The notes: generated by a model not told the origin, from the letters alone. Shown: positions 34,866 to 43,218, counted from the first letter of the stretch. The stretch: DNA of 64,000 bases from Lachnospiraceae bacterium (GCA_902363835.1 CABJBM010000027.1:1-64000), one strand, 5' to 3'. A program made the numbers and translations.

Positions 34866-35678
34866 TTAGTATTTAGAAATAATATTGGCTAAAATTGTAA
34901 AAATATAAATATGGGCCGGATAAAAGGCATAAAAGAAATATTTCATTCCACGGCCCTTCTGTTTATTGTAAAACAGCATAAATGGTAAAGCAAATACCAT
35001 GTACCACTGAATGTTATCCAAAAACAGGCTTTTCACACCGGTCTCGGGGTTATAACCCATTGCAAAGATCAGAAGGCTGAGGAGAAAATAAAAGATACCA
35101 ATTTTCTTTTTATCCTGGTTGCATAAATATAATCCAAGACCTAAAGCAACCAGCACAATACCGCCTTCACAGAATAAGAGGGAGGGAACAAAGAGCATTA
35201 TCCCTCTTGCTATAAAGAATAAGCCGGGATTAGACATGGTCATAAAAATAATGATACTGCTGAAAACAGGAACGAGCATTAATAATATATATTGCAGAAA
35301 TGGACGATTCTCTTTCCTGCATATAGAAATCCGTTGAATACTGAATATGATCAGGCAGATTACAAACAGCGTGGAAAAAATATTATTTATAATAATTCCC
35401 CCATTAGGCAGCGGGAAATACTGATTAATCAGATCATTGCCAAAGTTCATAAATACAAATCCAAACCATAAACGCATTAAATATTTTACCGGGTTTCTTG
35501 TGTATCTCATGCCATTGGCTGTAGCAAAGATGAATAAAGGTGCTGATAATCTGCCCAGCATGTTAAACCACAGCGGAACCTGGAAAACACCTGTAAAAAT
35601 ATAGTGAATATGATCGAATACCATGAGCACCAAAGCAATTATTTTAATCTGAAAACTATTTAATCCTTTTTGTAACAT
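34866..35678 (-). CDS. TraX-family membrane protein
   Basis: A 270-aa polytopic protein with about eight hydrophobic helices. The opening GLNSFQIKIIALVLMVFDHIHYIF and GRLSAPLFIFATANGMRYTRNPVKYLMRLW are the TraX / acyltransferase-3-like signature. TraX acetylates pilin on conjugative plasmids, but chromosomal Firmicutes homologues are not linked to conjugation. Here the gene leads the operon with bceAB, under a promoter carrying the shared operator. Modification of a cell-surface polymer as part of peptide resistance is an inference. RBS AAGGAG. Confidence 0.82.
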   Translation of the reverse strand: MLQKGLNSFQIKIIALVLMVFDHIHYIFTGVFQVPLWFNMLGRLSAPLFIFATANGMRYTRNPVKYLMRLWFGFVFMNFGNDLINQYFPLPNGGIIINNIFSTLFVICLIIFSIQRISICRKENRPFLQYILLMLVPVFSSIIIFMTMSNPGLFFIARGIMLFVPSLLFCEGGIVLVALGLGLYLCNQDKKKIGIFYFLLSLLIFAMGYNPETGVKSLFLDNIQWYMVFALPFMLFYNKQKGRGMKYFFYAFYPAHIYIFTILANIISKY

Positions 35679-35712
35679 TTATGATCTCCTTTTCTATTTC
35701 TAACTTATGTCT

Positions 35713-35778
35713 ATTATAATTCTATCTGTCCCTGCATAGCCATTGATTTTGCTTACAGGAAACGAACATTTTTGTCAC
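35713..35778 (-). promoter_or_regulatory. Promoter and conserved operator of the traX-bceAB operon
   Basis: The operator at 35752-35778 (plus strand CTTAC-N4-AACGAAC-N4-TTGTCAC) is followed on the minus strand, after 33 bp, by a perfect -10 TATAAT (35718-35713). There is no good -35 box, as expected for an activator-dependent promoter. A near-identical operator precedes the GT51 gene at the same spacing. Confidence 0.7.
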
Positions 35779-35811
35779 TTTTTATTATGCCGGGAAAACA
35801 GCTTGCGTCTA

Positions 35812-36441
35812 TTATACAGGAATCGCTTTGTAAACATTGGGATTGTACTTATTTGGACTTTTAATTGTCCATACAAGCGCCTTGATCTGCGTGTTTGTCA
35901 GGTCTAAAGGCTCAACACCGTAATAATGATTCGCCGCCTGTTTCAGTCCATAGCATCCTTCCCCGTAGTAAGCAATATTACAATAAAGCTCCAGTATTTC
36001 ATCCTTTGTAAGATCTTTTTCAAGCTGAAAAACAACAAATAATTCTGCCACTTTCCGTTCATATTTCTTTTCAAAAGAAAAATACATATTTTTTGCCAGC
36101 TGCTGGGTGATGGTGCTCCCCCCTTGCACAAAGCTTCCTGCGATCAGATTGTTTGCCATAGCCCTTGCCATTGCAATGGGATCAAAGCCAAAATGATAGT
36201 AAAAACGTTTGTCTTCTGACTGCAACACCTGTTCTTTATATCCATCCGGTATCTCATCAAATGCAATATAACTGTTTTGCTGTTTAAGCTCCTCTACTTT
36301 ATCCGGTACACTTATGGCTTCCGTCGCATTCCTATACATTTCATATCCGGCAGAAACTACAGGAGATATTTTTAAACTACCCATAAGGAAGCTGATGACA
36401 GCAAGTAACAATATACTGATACTAATTATTTTATTTTTCAT
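35812..36441 (-). CDS. Monofunctional peptidoglycan glycosyltransferase (GT51)
   Basis: A 209-aa membrane-anchored transglycosylase that polymerises lipid II into glycan strands. One N-terminal helix (ISISILLLAVISFLMGSL) is followed by the GT51 domain: catalytic glutamate in the QSEDKRFYYHFGFD motif, then QGGSTITQQLAKN, the KVAELFVVFQLEK stretch and EILELYCNIAYYGEG. No transpeptidase domain is present. ATG 36441 has GGAG 9 bp upstream. It stands between the TraX-like and VOC genes and has the same operator as traX-bceAB, so it probably belongs to the cell-wall stress response. Confidence 0.88.
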   Translation of the reverse strand: MKNKIISISILLLAVISFLMGSLKISPVVSAGYEMYRNATEAISVPDKVEELKQQNSYIAFDEIPDGYKEQVLQSEDKRFYYHFGFDPIAMARAMANNLIAGSFVQGGSTITQQLAKNMYFSFEKKYERKVAELFVVFQLEKDLTKDEILELYCNIAYYGEGCYGLKQAANHYYGVEPLDLTNTQIKALVWTIKSPNKYNPNVYKAIPV

Positions 36442-36472
36442 CAAAATCACTCCTTTCGTGGTTTGCTTCCTC

Positions 36473-36537
36473 AGTATAACAGGAGAAGAATCATGGAACC
36501 ATAGATTTTACTTACGATAAACGAACAAATTTGTAAG
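36473..36537 (-). promoter_or_regulatory. Promoter and conserved operator of the GT51 gene
   Basis: The operator at 36511-36537 (plus strand CTTAC-N4-AACGAAC-N4-TTGTAAG, an imperfect palindrome) is followed on the minus strand after 32 bp by -10 TATACT (36478-36473). It matches the traX-bceAB operator in 20 of 27 positions, and the flanking GATTTT is also shared. Confidence 0.7.
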
Positions 36538-36540
36538 ATA

Positions 36541-36583
36541 AAAGGCTGTATACTCCCGCAAAGGGAACATACAGCCTTTTTTG
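36541..36583. terminator. Terminator between the VOC and GT51 genes
   Basis: AAAGGCTGTAT (36541-36551) pairs with ATACAGCCTTT (36569-36579); TTTTTTG follows on the plus strand and TTTTAT on the minus strand. It would end the leftward VOC transcript just before the GT51 promoter. Confidence 0.7.
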
Positions 36584-36677
36584 TTGATGCACAACTTCGC
36601 TTGCAACGCATCGTGTATTATACGCTCTGTCAGCATTTCCGTGACACAACGATAAATTGAATTTAACGCCTCATTTT

Positions 36678-37145
36678 TTAGATCTGATTTATCTGTCTCC
36701 AGCTTTGCAGTTCCAGAATATTGCCTTCAGGGTCCCGTACATAAACAAATACCGCTTCTTTTCCGTTTGGGTATGCCGCAGTAACCAACTCTCCGACATT
36801 ACTTCCTCCCTCCCTAATGGCTTCTGCTAAGGTTGCTTCCACATCATCCACTTCAAAAGCCATATGTGCAATTCCCGGGCGATTAATCTCCCAAAATATG
36901 GTTCCTTCCAGCACGTCGTATGAAAATATTTCCAGCGTTGGGTGATCTTGTGCGTATCCGGGCAAAAGAAGATGCTCTCCTGTAATATGCGCATTATTCA
37001 GTCCTGTTAACCTGTCTAACCATACCCCTTGCAGGTCACGTGTTTCATTGATGCTTTTGCAGTGAAACACCTTTTTATAAAAATCAATCAGTTTTTTTGC
37101 ATCTTTAGCAATAATATTTGTGTGTACATAGCGAAACATGGCCAT
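36678..37145 (-). CDS. VOC-superfamily (glyoxalase/bleomycin-resistance-like) protein
   Basis: A 155-aa cytosolic protein with two beta-alpha-beta-beta-beta repeats of the vicinal oxygen chelate fold. Residues about 3-60 begin YVHTNIIAKDAKKLIDFYKKVFHC; the second half begins PGIAHMAFEVDDVEATLAEAIREGG and ends VRDPEGNILELQSW. Metal ligand positions His8 and the C-terminal Glu of NILEL are present. The substrate is not predictable. It lies between the kinase gene and the GT51 gene on the same strand with about 250 bp upstream, so it probably has its own promoter. Confidence 0.82.
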   Translation of the reverse strand: MAMFRYVHTNIIAKDAKKLIDFYKKVFHCKSINETRDLQGVWLDRLTGLNNAHITGEHLLLPGYAQDHPTLEIFSYDVLEGTIFWEINRPGIAHMAFEVDDVEATLAEAIREGGSNVGELVTAAYPNGKEAVFVYVRDPEGNILELQSWRQINQI

Positions 37146-37393
37146 TAATCCCCCTCTTGCGTTTTATAATTAATAATTTTCTGTATATCTCTGCTTTAAA
37201 TTCAATTATACAGTACATGTTTCAAATCCACAATTTTTTCCTGTGCTTCGAAATTTTTTTCGGTTTTTGTTAAAAAGTTCACAGAGAAACAACCTTGTGA
37301 CTAAAGATAAAACAACAAGCAGGACAAGTGTATTGCCGCTTAAATCTTTTGTCTAAAGAAGAAAAGGCTCCGCTTATTTTAGAGAGGAACCCT

Positions 37394-38404
37394 TTACTGT
37401 AAGAATGACTGTCTGTCTTTTGGAAATGTTATTTTAATTGTTGTACCGTTACCCGCAGATGACTGAACCTCTAAACCAAGATACATCTTATTACAAAGTT
37501 CTTTGCAAAGGTACAGGCCGATCCCCGTAGATTTGGCGAAAGCTCTTCCGTTTTCTCCCGTAAATCCCTTTTCAAACACTCTTCCAAGGTCGCCTTCTGA
37601 AATTCCAATTCCGTTATCCCGGATAAAAAGAATAATATTCTCCTGGTTTTCTGAAGCCGAAAACCATAAGGTCAAAGCATCCTTTTTATATTTGATACTA
37701 TTTGCAATAATCTGCCCAATAATGAAATCAAGCCACTTTTCATCGGCATAAACCCTGTGATCAAGATTGTCCAGTTTCACCTGTGCACCGCAGCCTATGA
37801 GCTGTTTTGAATGTTTCTTTACGGCAGCCTTTACTAAACTGTCAAGAGAAAGCCTTCTGATGCTGTAGTCAGACGCTACGTTTTTGCTCCGGGCATAATA
37901 AAGGGCCTGTTCGATATAAGAATCCACCCGTACAGTTTCTTCGGATATTTTCTTTGTTATGTCATTGCGGTTATTTTGGCAGATTAAATCGATGCAGGAA
38001 ATAGGGATCTTTATCTCGTGAATCCATGTTTCAATATATTCCCGGTATTCATCCTGGGATATTTTATAGGAAGCAATTTCATCGTTCATTGCTTTTGTAA
38101 CATGTTTCAGAATTTCACATAGAACTTCAGCTTCGGCAAAATTAGGCTCTTCTAACAGGGAAGCGATATACTGCTTTTGCTCCATTGACTCCAGCGTTTT
38201 ATATAATCTGTTATAATATCTGCTGCGTACCAGGTATTCGTAAGCCAGTGCAATGAAAGAGGTTATGACAATGGTGGTACAAATAAGTATTATAGCATAA
38301 CGGCTGATATGGTAGACATCTAACAGCAAAGCCACAAAAACAATGATAAAGCTTTGCGCCAATAAAAACATAATCTTATCTTTTAAAAAGCTTGAAACCT
38401 TCAT
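37394..38404 (-). CDS. bceS: BceS-type intramembrane-sensing histidine kinase
   Basis: A 336-aa kinase with two N-terminal helices (about residues 11-30 and 36-58) separated by only a few external residues, so it has no classical sensor domain; such kinases take their signal from a BceAB transporter. The phospho-acceptor is the His of IETWIHEIKIPIS near residue 133. ATP-binding motifs are QIIANSIKYKKD, RDNGIGI and STGIGLYLCKELC. The start overlaps the response-regulator stop by 4 bp. Confidence 0.92.
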   Translation of the reverse strand: MKVSSFLKDKIMFLLAQSFIIVFVALLLDVYHISRYAIILICTTIVITSFIALAYEYLVRSRYYNRLYKTLESMEQKQYIASLLEEPNFAEAEVLCEILKHVTKAMNDEIASYKISQDEYREYIETWIHEIKIPISCIDLICQNNRNDITKKISEETVRVDSYIEQALYYARSKNVASDYSIRRLSLDSLVKAAVKKHSKQLIGCGAQVKLDNLDHRVYADEKWLDFIIGQIIANSIKYKKDALTLWFSASENQENIILFIRDNGIGISEGDLGRVFEKGFTGENGRAFAKSTGIGLYLCKELCNKMYLGLEVQSSAGNGTTIKITFPKDRQSFLQ

Positions 38405-39063
38405 ATCATATACCCCTGGCCGCGCTTCGTCTTTATAAAATCTGCCGCACCGATTTCTTCCAGTTTTTTACGCAGACGGTTGACATTCACTGTCAGTGTA
38501 TTATCATCAACGAATTCGTCCGACTGCCAAAGCTCATCCATCAATTCATCCCGTGAAATGATGCTGTTTGCATTCTGCATTAAAACAGAGAGGATACGCA
38601 GTTCATTTTTAGTGAGCTCGGCCTCCTTGTTTTCGTAATATACTGTGCTTTTTGCCATTGATAATGTTAAGCCTTTATATTCTGCTTCTGATGAAAAACT
38701 TTTCTGATTGGTGCGTTTGAGTATGGCTCCGATCCTGGCAAGCAAGATCTGAATATTATAGGGTTTTGTTATGAAATCGTCTGCGCCCAGGTTCATGCTC
38801 ATCAGTTCATCCATATCATTGTTTCGGCTCGTCACAACCATAATTGGCACATCTGATCTCTTGCGGATTTCCCGGCATACGTGATATCCATCATAATAAG
38901 GCAGATTGATATCAAGTAAAATCAAATCTGCATTTGAATCCGTTGCTTTCGATATTATATTTTTAAAGTCATCACTTGTTTCACAAGAATAATTATAGCT
39001 TTCAAGCAGCGAAATCAATTCTGTTCTCAAAACCACATCGTCTTCAATGATAAACAGTTTCAA
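38401..39063 (-). CDS. bceR: BceR-type OmpR/PhoB-family response regulator
   Basis: A 220-aa regulator. Receiver domain at 1-115 (IIEDDV, Asp in LILLDINLPYYDG, Lys in FITKPYN) and a winged-helix DNA-binding domain at about 125-220 (ELTKNELRILSVLMQN; DNTLTVNVNRLRKKLEEIG). I place the start at TTG 39063, which gives the canonical MKLFIIEDD after GGGAGG; an upstream in-frame TTG at 39081 overlaps that ribosome site. It likely binds the conserved operators before the GT51 and traX-bceAB genes. Confidence 0.92.
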   Translation of the reverse strand: MKLFIIEDDVVLRTELISLLESYNYSCETSDDFKNIISKATDSNADLILLDINLPYYDGYHVCREIRKRSDVPIMVVTSRNNDMDELMSMNLGADDFITKPYNIQILLARIGAILKRTNQKSFSSEAEYKGLTLSMAKSTVYYENKEAELTKNELRILSVLMQNANSIISRDELMDELWQSDEFVDDNTLTVNVNRLRKKLEEIGAADFIKTKRGQGYMI

Positions 39064-39110
39064 ATTGAATTTACCTCCCAAATTCCTATTGCCGTATTAC
39101 AGTTAATAAT

Positions 39111-39149
39111 AAAGCCTGAAAGATATCATCTTGATATCTTTCAGGCTTT
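39111..39149. terminator. Perfect 17-bp inverted repeat upstream of bceR
   Basis: AAAGCCTGAAAGATATC (39111-39127) and its exact complement at 39133-39149, with a 5-nt loop. It looks like a bidirectional terminator with only short T-runs (TTTTATCC on plus, TTTATTATTAA on minus). No gene ends here on either strand; it sits 48 bp upstream of the response-regulator start, so it may also act in the bceRS leader. Confidence 0.55.
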
Positions 39150-39514
39150 TATCCTTCCACACCGCAATTATAAAGCTGTGAGTTCTCTCTTAGTCATAAA
39201 CCGGTTAAAAATGCGGAATCCTAGAAAACCTTATTGTTTGCTTATTATAAGACAATATTCTTTTAAACTGGTTATTATTATACATTTTATTGATCCATTC
39301 GTCAATATTCTTTGTTTGGATTCTGACAAAGAACTCTTCCAGGCTTTAAAATGGTCCCATAGGGATATCAGACTATGATCCGACGCTTAATATCCTATAA
39401 TTCCAGTCATCAAAAGCTGATTTCATGGAAAAACCAACTTTTCCTTCTGTCTTCTTCAAGGATTAATTCCACCTAATATAAGTACAAGTTATGTTATATA
39501 TAAAAAGCATTAAG

Positions 39515-39543
39515 TTTACCAATATCAATTATCATGCTATAAT
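39515..39543 (+). promoter_or_regulatory. Promoter of the CofE-like gene
   Basis: TTTACC at 39515-39520 and a perfect TATAAT at 39538-39543 with a 17-bp spacer, about 55 bp before the start codon. Confidence 0.6.
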
Positions 39544-39597
39544 AAATTGAATTAAAAAACACCCCATCAGCATTTGTCATGGGTTTAAAGGAGAATA

Positions 39598-40794
39598 ATG
39601 CATATGGAGAGATTAATAGGTACTGTTTCAAGAGGTGTACGTGCCCCGATTATCCGACAGGGAGACGATATTGTAGAAATAGTTATCTCAAGTGTACTTG
39701 ATGCAGCAAAAAATGAAAATTTTGAATTAAATGACCGGGACGTTATCGCTGCTACCGAGGCCATTGTTGCCCGCGCTCAGGGAAATTATGCTACTGTTGA
39801 CCAAATTGCCGCTGATATAAAAAACAAATTCGGTAATGAGACCATTGGTATTGTATTCCCTATTTTAAGCCGCAACCGTTTTTCCATTTGTCTTAAGGGC
39901 ATTGCAAGAGGCGCTAAAAAGATCGTATTAATGTTAAGCTATCCTTCTGATGAAGTAGGCAATCACTTAATCGATCTTGATGCTTTGGACGAAAAGGGCA
40001 TTAATCCCTGGACTGATATTTTAACAGAGGCACAATACCGTGAGCTTTTTGGCTACCGTAAGCACACATTTACCGGAGTTGACTATATTGAATATTACAA
40101 GGAACTTATCCAGAAAGAAGGCTGCGAAGTAGAAGTTATTCTTGCAAATGACTGCCGTACAATTTTAAATTATACAAAGCATGTTCTCAGCTGCGATATT
40201 CATACCCGTTTTAGAACGAAACGTTTATTAAAGGCTGCCGGTGCAGAGGCTGTGTATGGTCTGGACAACATCTTGGCTGCTTCCGTTAATGAAAGCGGAT
40301 ATAATGAAAATTACGGTTTGCTTGGCAGCAATAAAGCTACCGAAGACACGGTCAAGCTATTCCCCCGGAATTGCGAGCCAATTGTTAAAAACATTCAGGA
40401 TGGCATTCTTGAAAAGACCGGAAAACATGTTGAAGTCATGATTTATGGTGACGGCGCTTTCAAAGATCCTATGGGTAAAATTTGGGAATTGGCAGATCCG
40501 GTGGTTTCTCCTGCATACACAGAAGGTCTGGAAGGCCAGCCAAATGAAGTGAAATTAAAGTATCTTGCTGATAATAATTTTGCCGATTTAAAAGGGGCGG
40601 AACTAAAAGCTGCTATTTCCAATTATATTCAAAGTAAAGAGAACAATTTAGTCGGAAGCATGGTATCCCAGGGAACTACTCCCCGGCGATTAACTGACTT
40701 GATCGGCTCCCTCTGCGACCTTACTTCAGGCAGCGGTGATAAAGGAACACCTATTGTTTTAGTACAAGGCTATTTCGATAATTACACAAAGTAA
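39598..40794 (+). CDS. Coenzyme F420-0:L-glutamate ligase (CofE)-family protein
   Basis: A 398-aa protein with the N-terminal CofE/FbiB ligase fold: an opening GV(R)APIIRQGDDIVEIV, the metal/GTP-region DRDVIAATEAIVARAQGNY and a central ILANDCRTILNYTKHVLSCDIHTR. The length exceeds archaeal CofE (about 250 aa), with an extra C-terminal domain (GDGAFKDPMGKIWELADPVVSPAYTEGLEGQPNEVKLKYLAD). Clostridia of this type are not known to make F420, so a different amide-bond reaction is likely. ATG 39598 or 39604 could start translation (AAAGGAG upstream). Single gene ended by a strong terminator. Confidence 0.82.
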   Translation: MHMERLIGTVSRGVRAPIIRQGDDIVEIVISSVLDAAKNENFELNDRDVIAATEAIVARAQGNYATVDQIAADIKNKFGNETIGIVFPILSRNRFSICLKGIARGAKKIVLMLSYPSDEVGNHLIDLDALDEKGINPWTDILTEAQYRELFGYRKHTFTGVDYIEYYKELIQKEGCEVEVILANDCRTILNYTKHVLSCDIHTRFRTKRLLKAAGAEAVYGLDNILAASVNESGYNENYGLLGSNKATEDTVKLFPRNCEPIVKNIQDGILEKTGKHVEVMIYGDGAFKDPMGKIWELADPVVSPAYTEGLEGQPNEVKLKYLADNNFADLKGAELKAAISNYIQSKENNLVGSMVSQGTTPRRLTDLIGSLCDLTSGSGDKGTPIVLVQGYFDNYTK

Positions 40795-40821
40795 ATTCAT
40801 ATGCATGATTGATTCGAGAGC

Positions 40822-40857
40822 AAAACGGCAATGGCTTAAAGCCACTGCCGTTTTTAT
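40822..40857. terminator. Bidirectional terminator after the CofE-like gene
   Basis: AAAACGGCAATGGC (40822-40835) pairs with GCCACTGCCGTTTT (40841-40854), one mismatch, followed by a T-run. It separates the convergent CofE-like and Nim-like genes. Confidence 0.85.
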
Positions 40858-40879
40858 TATAAGCCTCTTTTGTAAAGAA

Positions 40880-41368
40880 TCATTGTTGTTTTGCTTTGAT
40901 AAATTCTATTGATTCCTTACCGGTTATGTGTTCAACATCAATTGCAGCTATGTAAGCCTGTGTGCATCTGGCGATTTCCCTGTGCCTTTCATCTTCAGGC
41001 TGATCTCCTGAATACTTTTCTACCATGGCCTCAAATGCTTCCAGCCGTTCATCACCCTCCACAATTCTGGCTTTACCAAAAGCGATCACACTGCGAAAGT
41101 GAGAAGTATATTCCTCACTTACAATGGTATCTTCATCAACTACGGAAAAAGATACTTTTGGATATTTGGTGATGGCATCAATTTTATGTCCGGATTTTGC
41201 TGAATGAAAATAGATTTTCCCATTGAAATATACATAACTCAGGGGAACAGCATAGGGGTAATCTTCATCTCCCAAACATGCCAAAATTCCATTTGTGCAT
41301 CTGTCCATTACGGCTTTTGTCTCTTCAGGGGATAATAATTGTTTATTTCTTCTCATTTCTCTAAACAT
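40880..41368 (-). CDS. Pyridoxamine 5'-phosphate oxidase-family (Nim-like) flavoprotein
   Basis: A 162-aa split-barrel FMN-binding protein. The pattern FREMRRNKQLLSPEETKAVMDRCTNGILACLGDEDYPYAVPLSYVYFNGKIYFHSAKSGHKIDAI is that of the NimA/Nim-like branch, which includes 5-nitroimidazole reductases. ATG 41368 has GAGAGGAG close upstream; the frame continues further without a ribosome site. Single gene. Whether it gives nitroimidazole resistance cannot be inferred. Confidence 0.85.
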   Translation of the reverse strand: MFREMRRNKQLLSPEETKAVMDRCTNGILACLGDEDYPYAVPLSYVYFNGKIYFHSAKSGHKIDAITKYPKVSFSVVDEDTIVSEEYTSHFRSVIAFGKARIVEGDERLEAFEAMVEKYSGDQPEDERHREIARCTQAYIAAIDVEHITGKESIEFIKAKQQ

Positions 41369-41538
41369 TTCGTACTCCTCTCTTTCCTTGAAACACATTG
41401 CTGCAAACTAGCATAATTTAATTATACCAAAAGCAGTCAATAGTCTGATCGGTCTGCATATCACTTAATTTGGGATCTTATCGCGGCAAAATAATCAGCG
41501 GCTTCTATAAAAAGAGCTTTATTGCAATACAGCAGCCA

Positions 41539-42378
41539 TTAACTCTCAATCCACGAAAAAACGTACTGCATTTGTTCCGGACTTTGGATTTCGGGGTTTA
41601 CAAGCTTTTTAAAGGTTCCCGGCAATCCCTTTTCCAATGCGGCCAAATGGAAATGGCAGGTTGCTATGCCCAGATCAACCCTTTGAAGATCCGTTTTTGC
41701 ATTGTCACTTTTTAGGCTTCTTGCCAGATAAAAATGATACGCGTCTTTATCCTTCACAATTCTCCACGGCTGCTTATTGACAGCAGAAGGAGCCAGCCGC
41801 AGCATTTCCAGGGGAAAGGCAAACTCCCCTGCTTCGGCCTTTGTCAAAGGTTGGGAGAAATCCTCTTTGAAAAACAGTTCGCTCCATTCTTTTCTCTGGT
41901 CTGACTTTGACGCCCACCTCATTACCGATTCCAGGGTTCTCTTTTTGCCTGTAGGATAGCCTATAGGGGAAATACAGGGGAAAAGGTCTCCCTCTTTCAG
42001 ATTCATGGCGGCGGCAAAACCGCTGCGGTTAAAGGTCCCTCCAAGCCAGCAGGTACCAAGCCCAAGAGATGTTGCGTACAGAACCAGTTTTTCAAAGGAA
42101 TATCCCAGCGCTTCCAAGGCCAATTCACCGTCAGACACCGATGCGCCAATATAATTCCCGGCGCCTTTGATGACCCCATAAGTTCCCAGCTTTTCTCCAT
42201 CGGATGATGCAGCCTTTTCCAAAAGACGAAAGGTAACGTCTATGGAAAAAGGATTAGACAGGTTTGCAATGTAGGTGTTGATTCGATCCTTTTCATTTTT
42301 TGAAAGACCACGGTTCTCATAAGTCCGGATACTGCTGCGAGCCTTAACTGTTTTTTCCACAGGGAAATCCATTTTCAT
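41539..42378 (-). CDS. Nitroreductase-family protein (TM1586-like, two-half type)
   Basis: A 279-aa FMN-dependent oxidoreductase. The N-terminal ARSSIRTYENRGLSKNEKDRI motif binds FMN phosphate; the second FMN region is LRLAPSAVNKQPWRIVKD; GTCWLGGTF is the dimer-interface motif. It is longer than classical nitroreductases and fits a pseudo-dimeric clostridial branch. Third gene of the operon with the MarR regulator, a short nitroreductase and a YgiN-like monooxygenase. RBS GGAG. Confidence 0.85.
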   Translation of the reverse strand: MKMDFPVEKTVKARSSIRTYENRGLSKNEKDRINTYIANLSNPFSIDVTFRLLEKAASSDGEKLGTYGVIKGAGNYIGASVSDGELALEALGYSFEKLVLYATSLGLGTCWLGGTFNRSGFAAAMNLKEGDLFPCISPIGYPTGKKRTLESVMRWASKSDQRKEWSELFFKEDFSQPLTKAEAGEFAFPLEMLRLAPSAVNKQPWRIVKDKDAYHFYLARSLKSDNAKTDLQRVDLGIATCHFHLAALEKGLPGTFKKLVNPEIQSPEQMQYVFSWIES

Positions 42379-42396
42379 ATTTTACTGCTCCTTTCC

Positions 42397-42687
42397 TCAG
42401 GCTAATGTCTTATAAAGATTGATTTTACCGGGTTTTTCCACCAGGTCTGCAAACAAAGCGACAGCTTCCTTAAAATGCTTTGCCTCCATATGTTTGTTCA
42501 GGGATTCCTGATCTTCCCACTCCTCAAGCATTGTCAACAGCCGGGGGGTTTTTACATCCTGCAGCAGCTCATAACGGAGGCAGCCAAGGTCCTTCTGCCG
42601 GGTATCCTGTACAAGCTGCTGTGCTGCTGAAATAAATTCATCTAACTTTTCTTCTTTAACGAAATTCATTGCAACGACTTTTATCAT
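42397..42687 (-). CDS. YgiN-like antibiotic biosynthesis monooxygenase (ABM) domain protein
   Basis: A 96-aa ferredoxin-like-fold protein (KVVAMNFVKEEKLDEFISAAQQLVQDTRQKDLGCLRYELLQDV; LEEWEDQESLNKHMEAKHFKEA), matching small dimeric ABM proteins such as quinol monooxygenase YgiN. It probably takes part in quinone or reactive-electrophile turnover, consistent with flanking nitroreductases. RBS AAAGGAG. In the MarR-controlled operon. Confidence 0.85.
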   Translation of the reverse strand: MIKVVAMNFVKEEKLDEFISAAQQLVQDTRQKDLGCLRYELLQDVKTPRLLTMLEEWEDQESLNKHMEAKHFKEAVALFADLVEKPGKINLYKTLA

Positions 42688-42711
42688 TGTTTATAAACTC
42701 TCCTTTGCTGT

Positions 42712-43218
42712 TTATTTCCAGTTTTCGTAATGTACCCGATCTGCCTTATAGCGGTCAACAAATTCATTTTGCTGTTCATCAGGATAACCTATGGAAATCA
42801 ATGCAAAAGGTCTGATATGAGCCGGAAGCTCAAACAAGCGGCTTACATTTTCTGCAACAGCATTGGATGTGGCAACACCAAGCCATACGCCTCCAAGCCC
42901 TAAATGAACCGCTTCCAGCAATATATTTTGTGTTGCGGCACTCATGTCCTGTTCCCATGCGGTGGGCACTTTCAGTTCTTTATCATTGGCCAGCAAAACA
43001 AAGGTTACAGCAGAATTTGCAGCCAGTTTTGCATAAGGAGAGGTTTCAGCAATTTGAGCCAATTTTTCTTTATCCTGTACCACAATGAATTCCCAAGGCT
43101 GCTGATTGGCAGCCGATGGAGCCTGCATGGCCGCCCGGAGCAGCTTATCAATTTTTTCAGGTTCCACATTCTGAGCTTTAAACTTTCTAATGCTTCTTCT
43201 GGTGAAAATTTCGTTCAT
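42712..43218 (-). CDS. Nitroreductase-family FMN protein
   Basis: A 168-aa NAD(P)H-dependent nitroreductase: MNEIFTRRSIRKFKAQNVEPEKIDKLLRAAMQAPSAANQQPWEFIVV carries the FMN-binding arginines and the PSAANQQPW motif; GLGGVWLG is the interface motif. ATG 43218 is preferred because GGAGG is 8 bp upstream (2 bp for the alternative ATG at 43224). First enzyme gene after the MarR regulator. Confidence 0.9.
   Translation of the reverse strand: MNEIFTRRSIRKFKAQNVEPEKIDKLLRAAMQAPSAANQQPWEFIVVQDKEKLAQIAETSPYAKLAANSAVTFVLLANDKELKVPTAWEQDMSAATQNILLEAVHLGLGGVWLGVATSNAVAENVSRLFELPAHIRPFALISIGYPDEQQNEFVDRYKADRVHYENWK

Larger units (their letters stand above)
39082..39597. other. Intergenic region upstream of bceR and the CofE-like gene
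   Basis: About 515 bp containing the 39111-39149 palindrome and, at the right, the CofE-like gene promoter. In between the sequence is AT-rich; one open frame at 39178-39378 lacks a ribosome site and family resemblance. Nothing else is seen. Confidence 0.4.

Noticed and set aside
34866..35678. TraX-family gene as sign of a conjugative element
   Set aside because: No other transfer, relaxase or integrase gene; chromosomal Firmicutes homologues are common and the gene is in a Bce operon.
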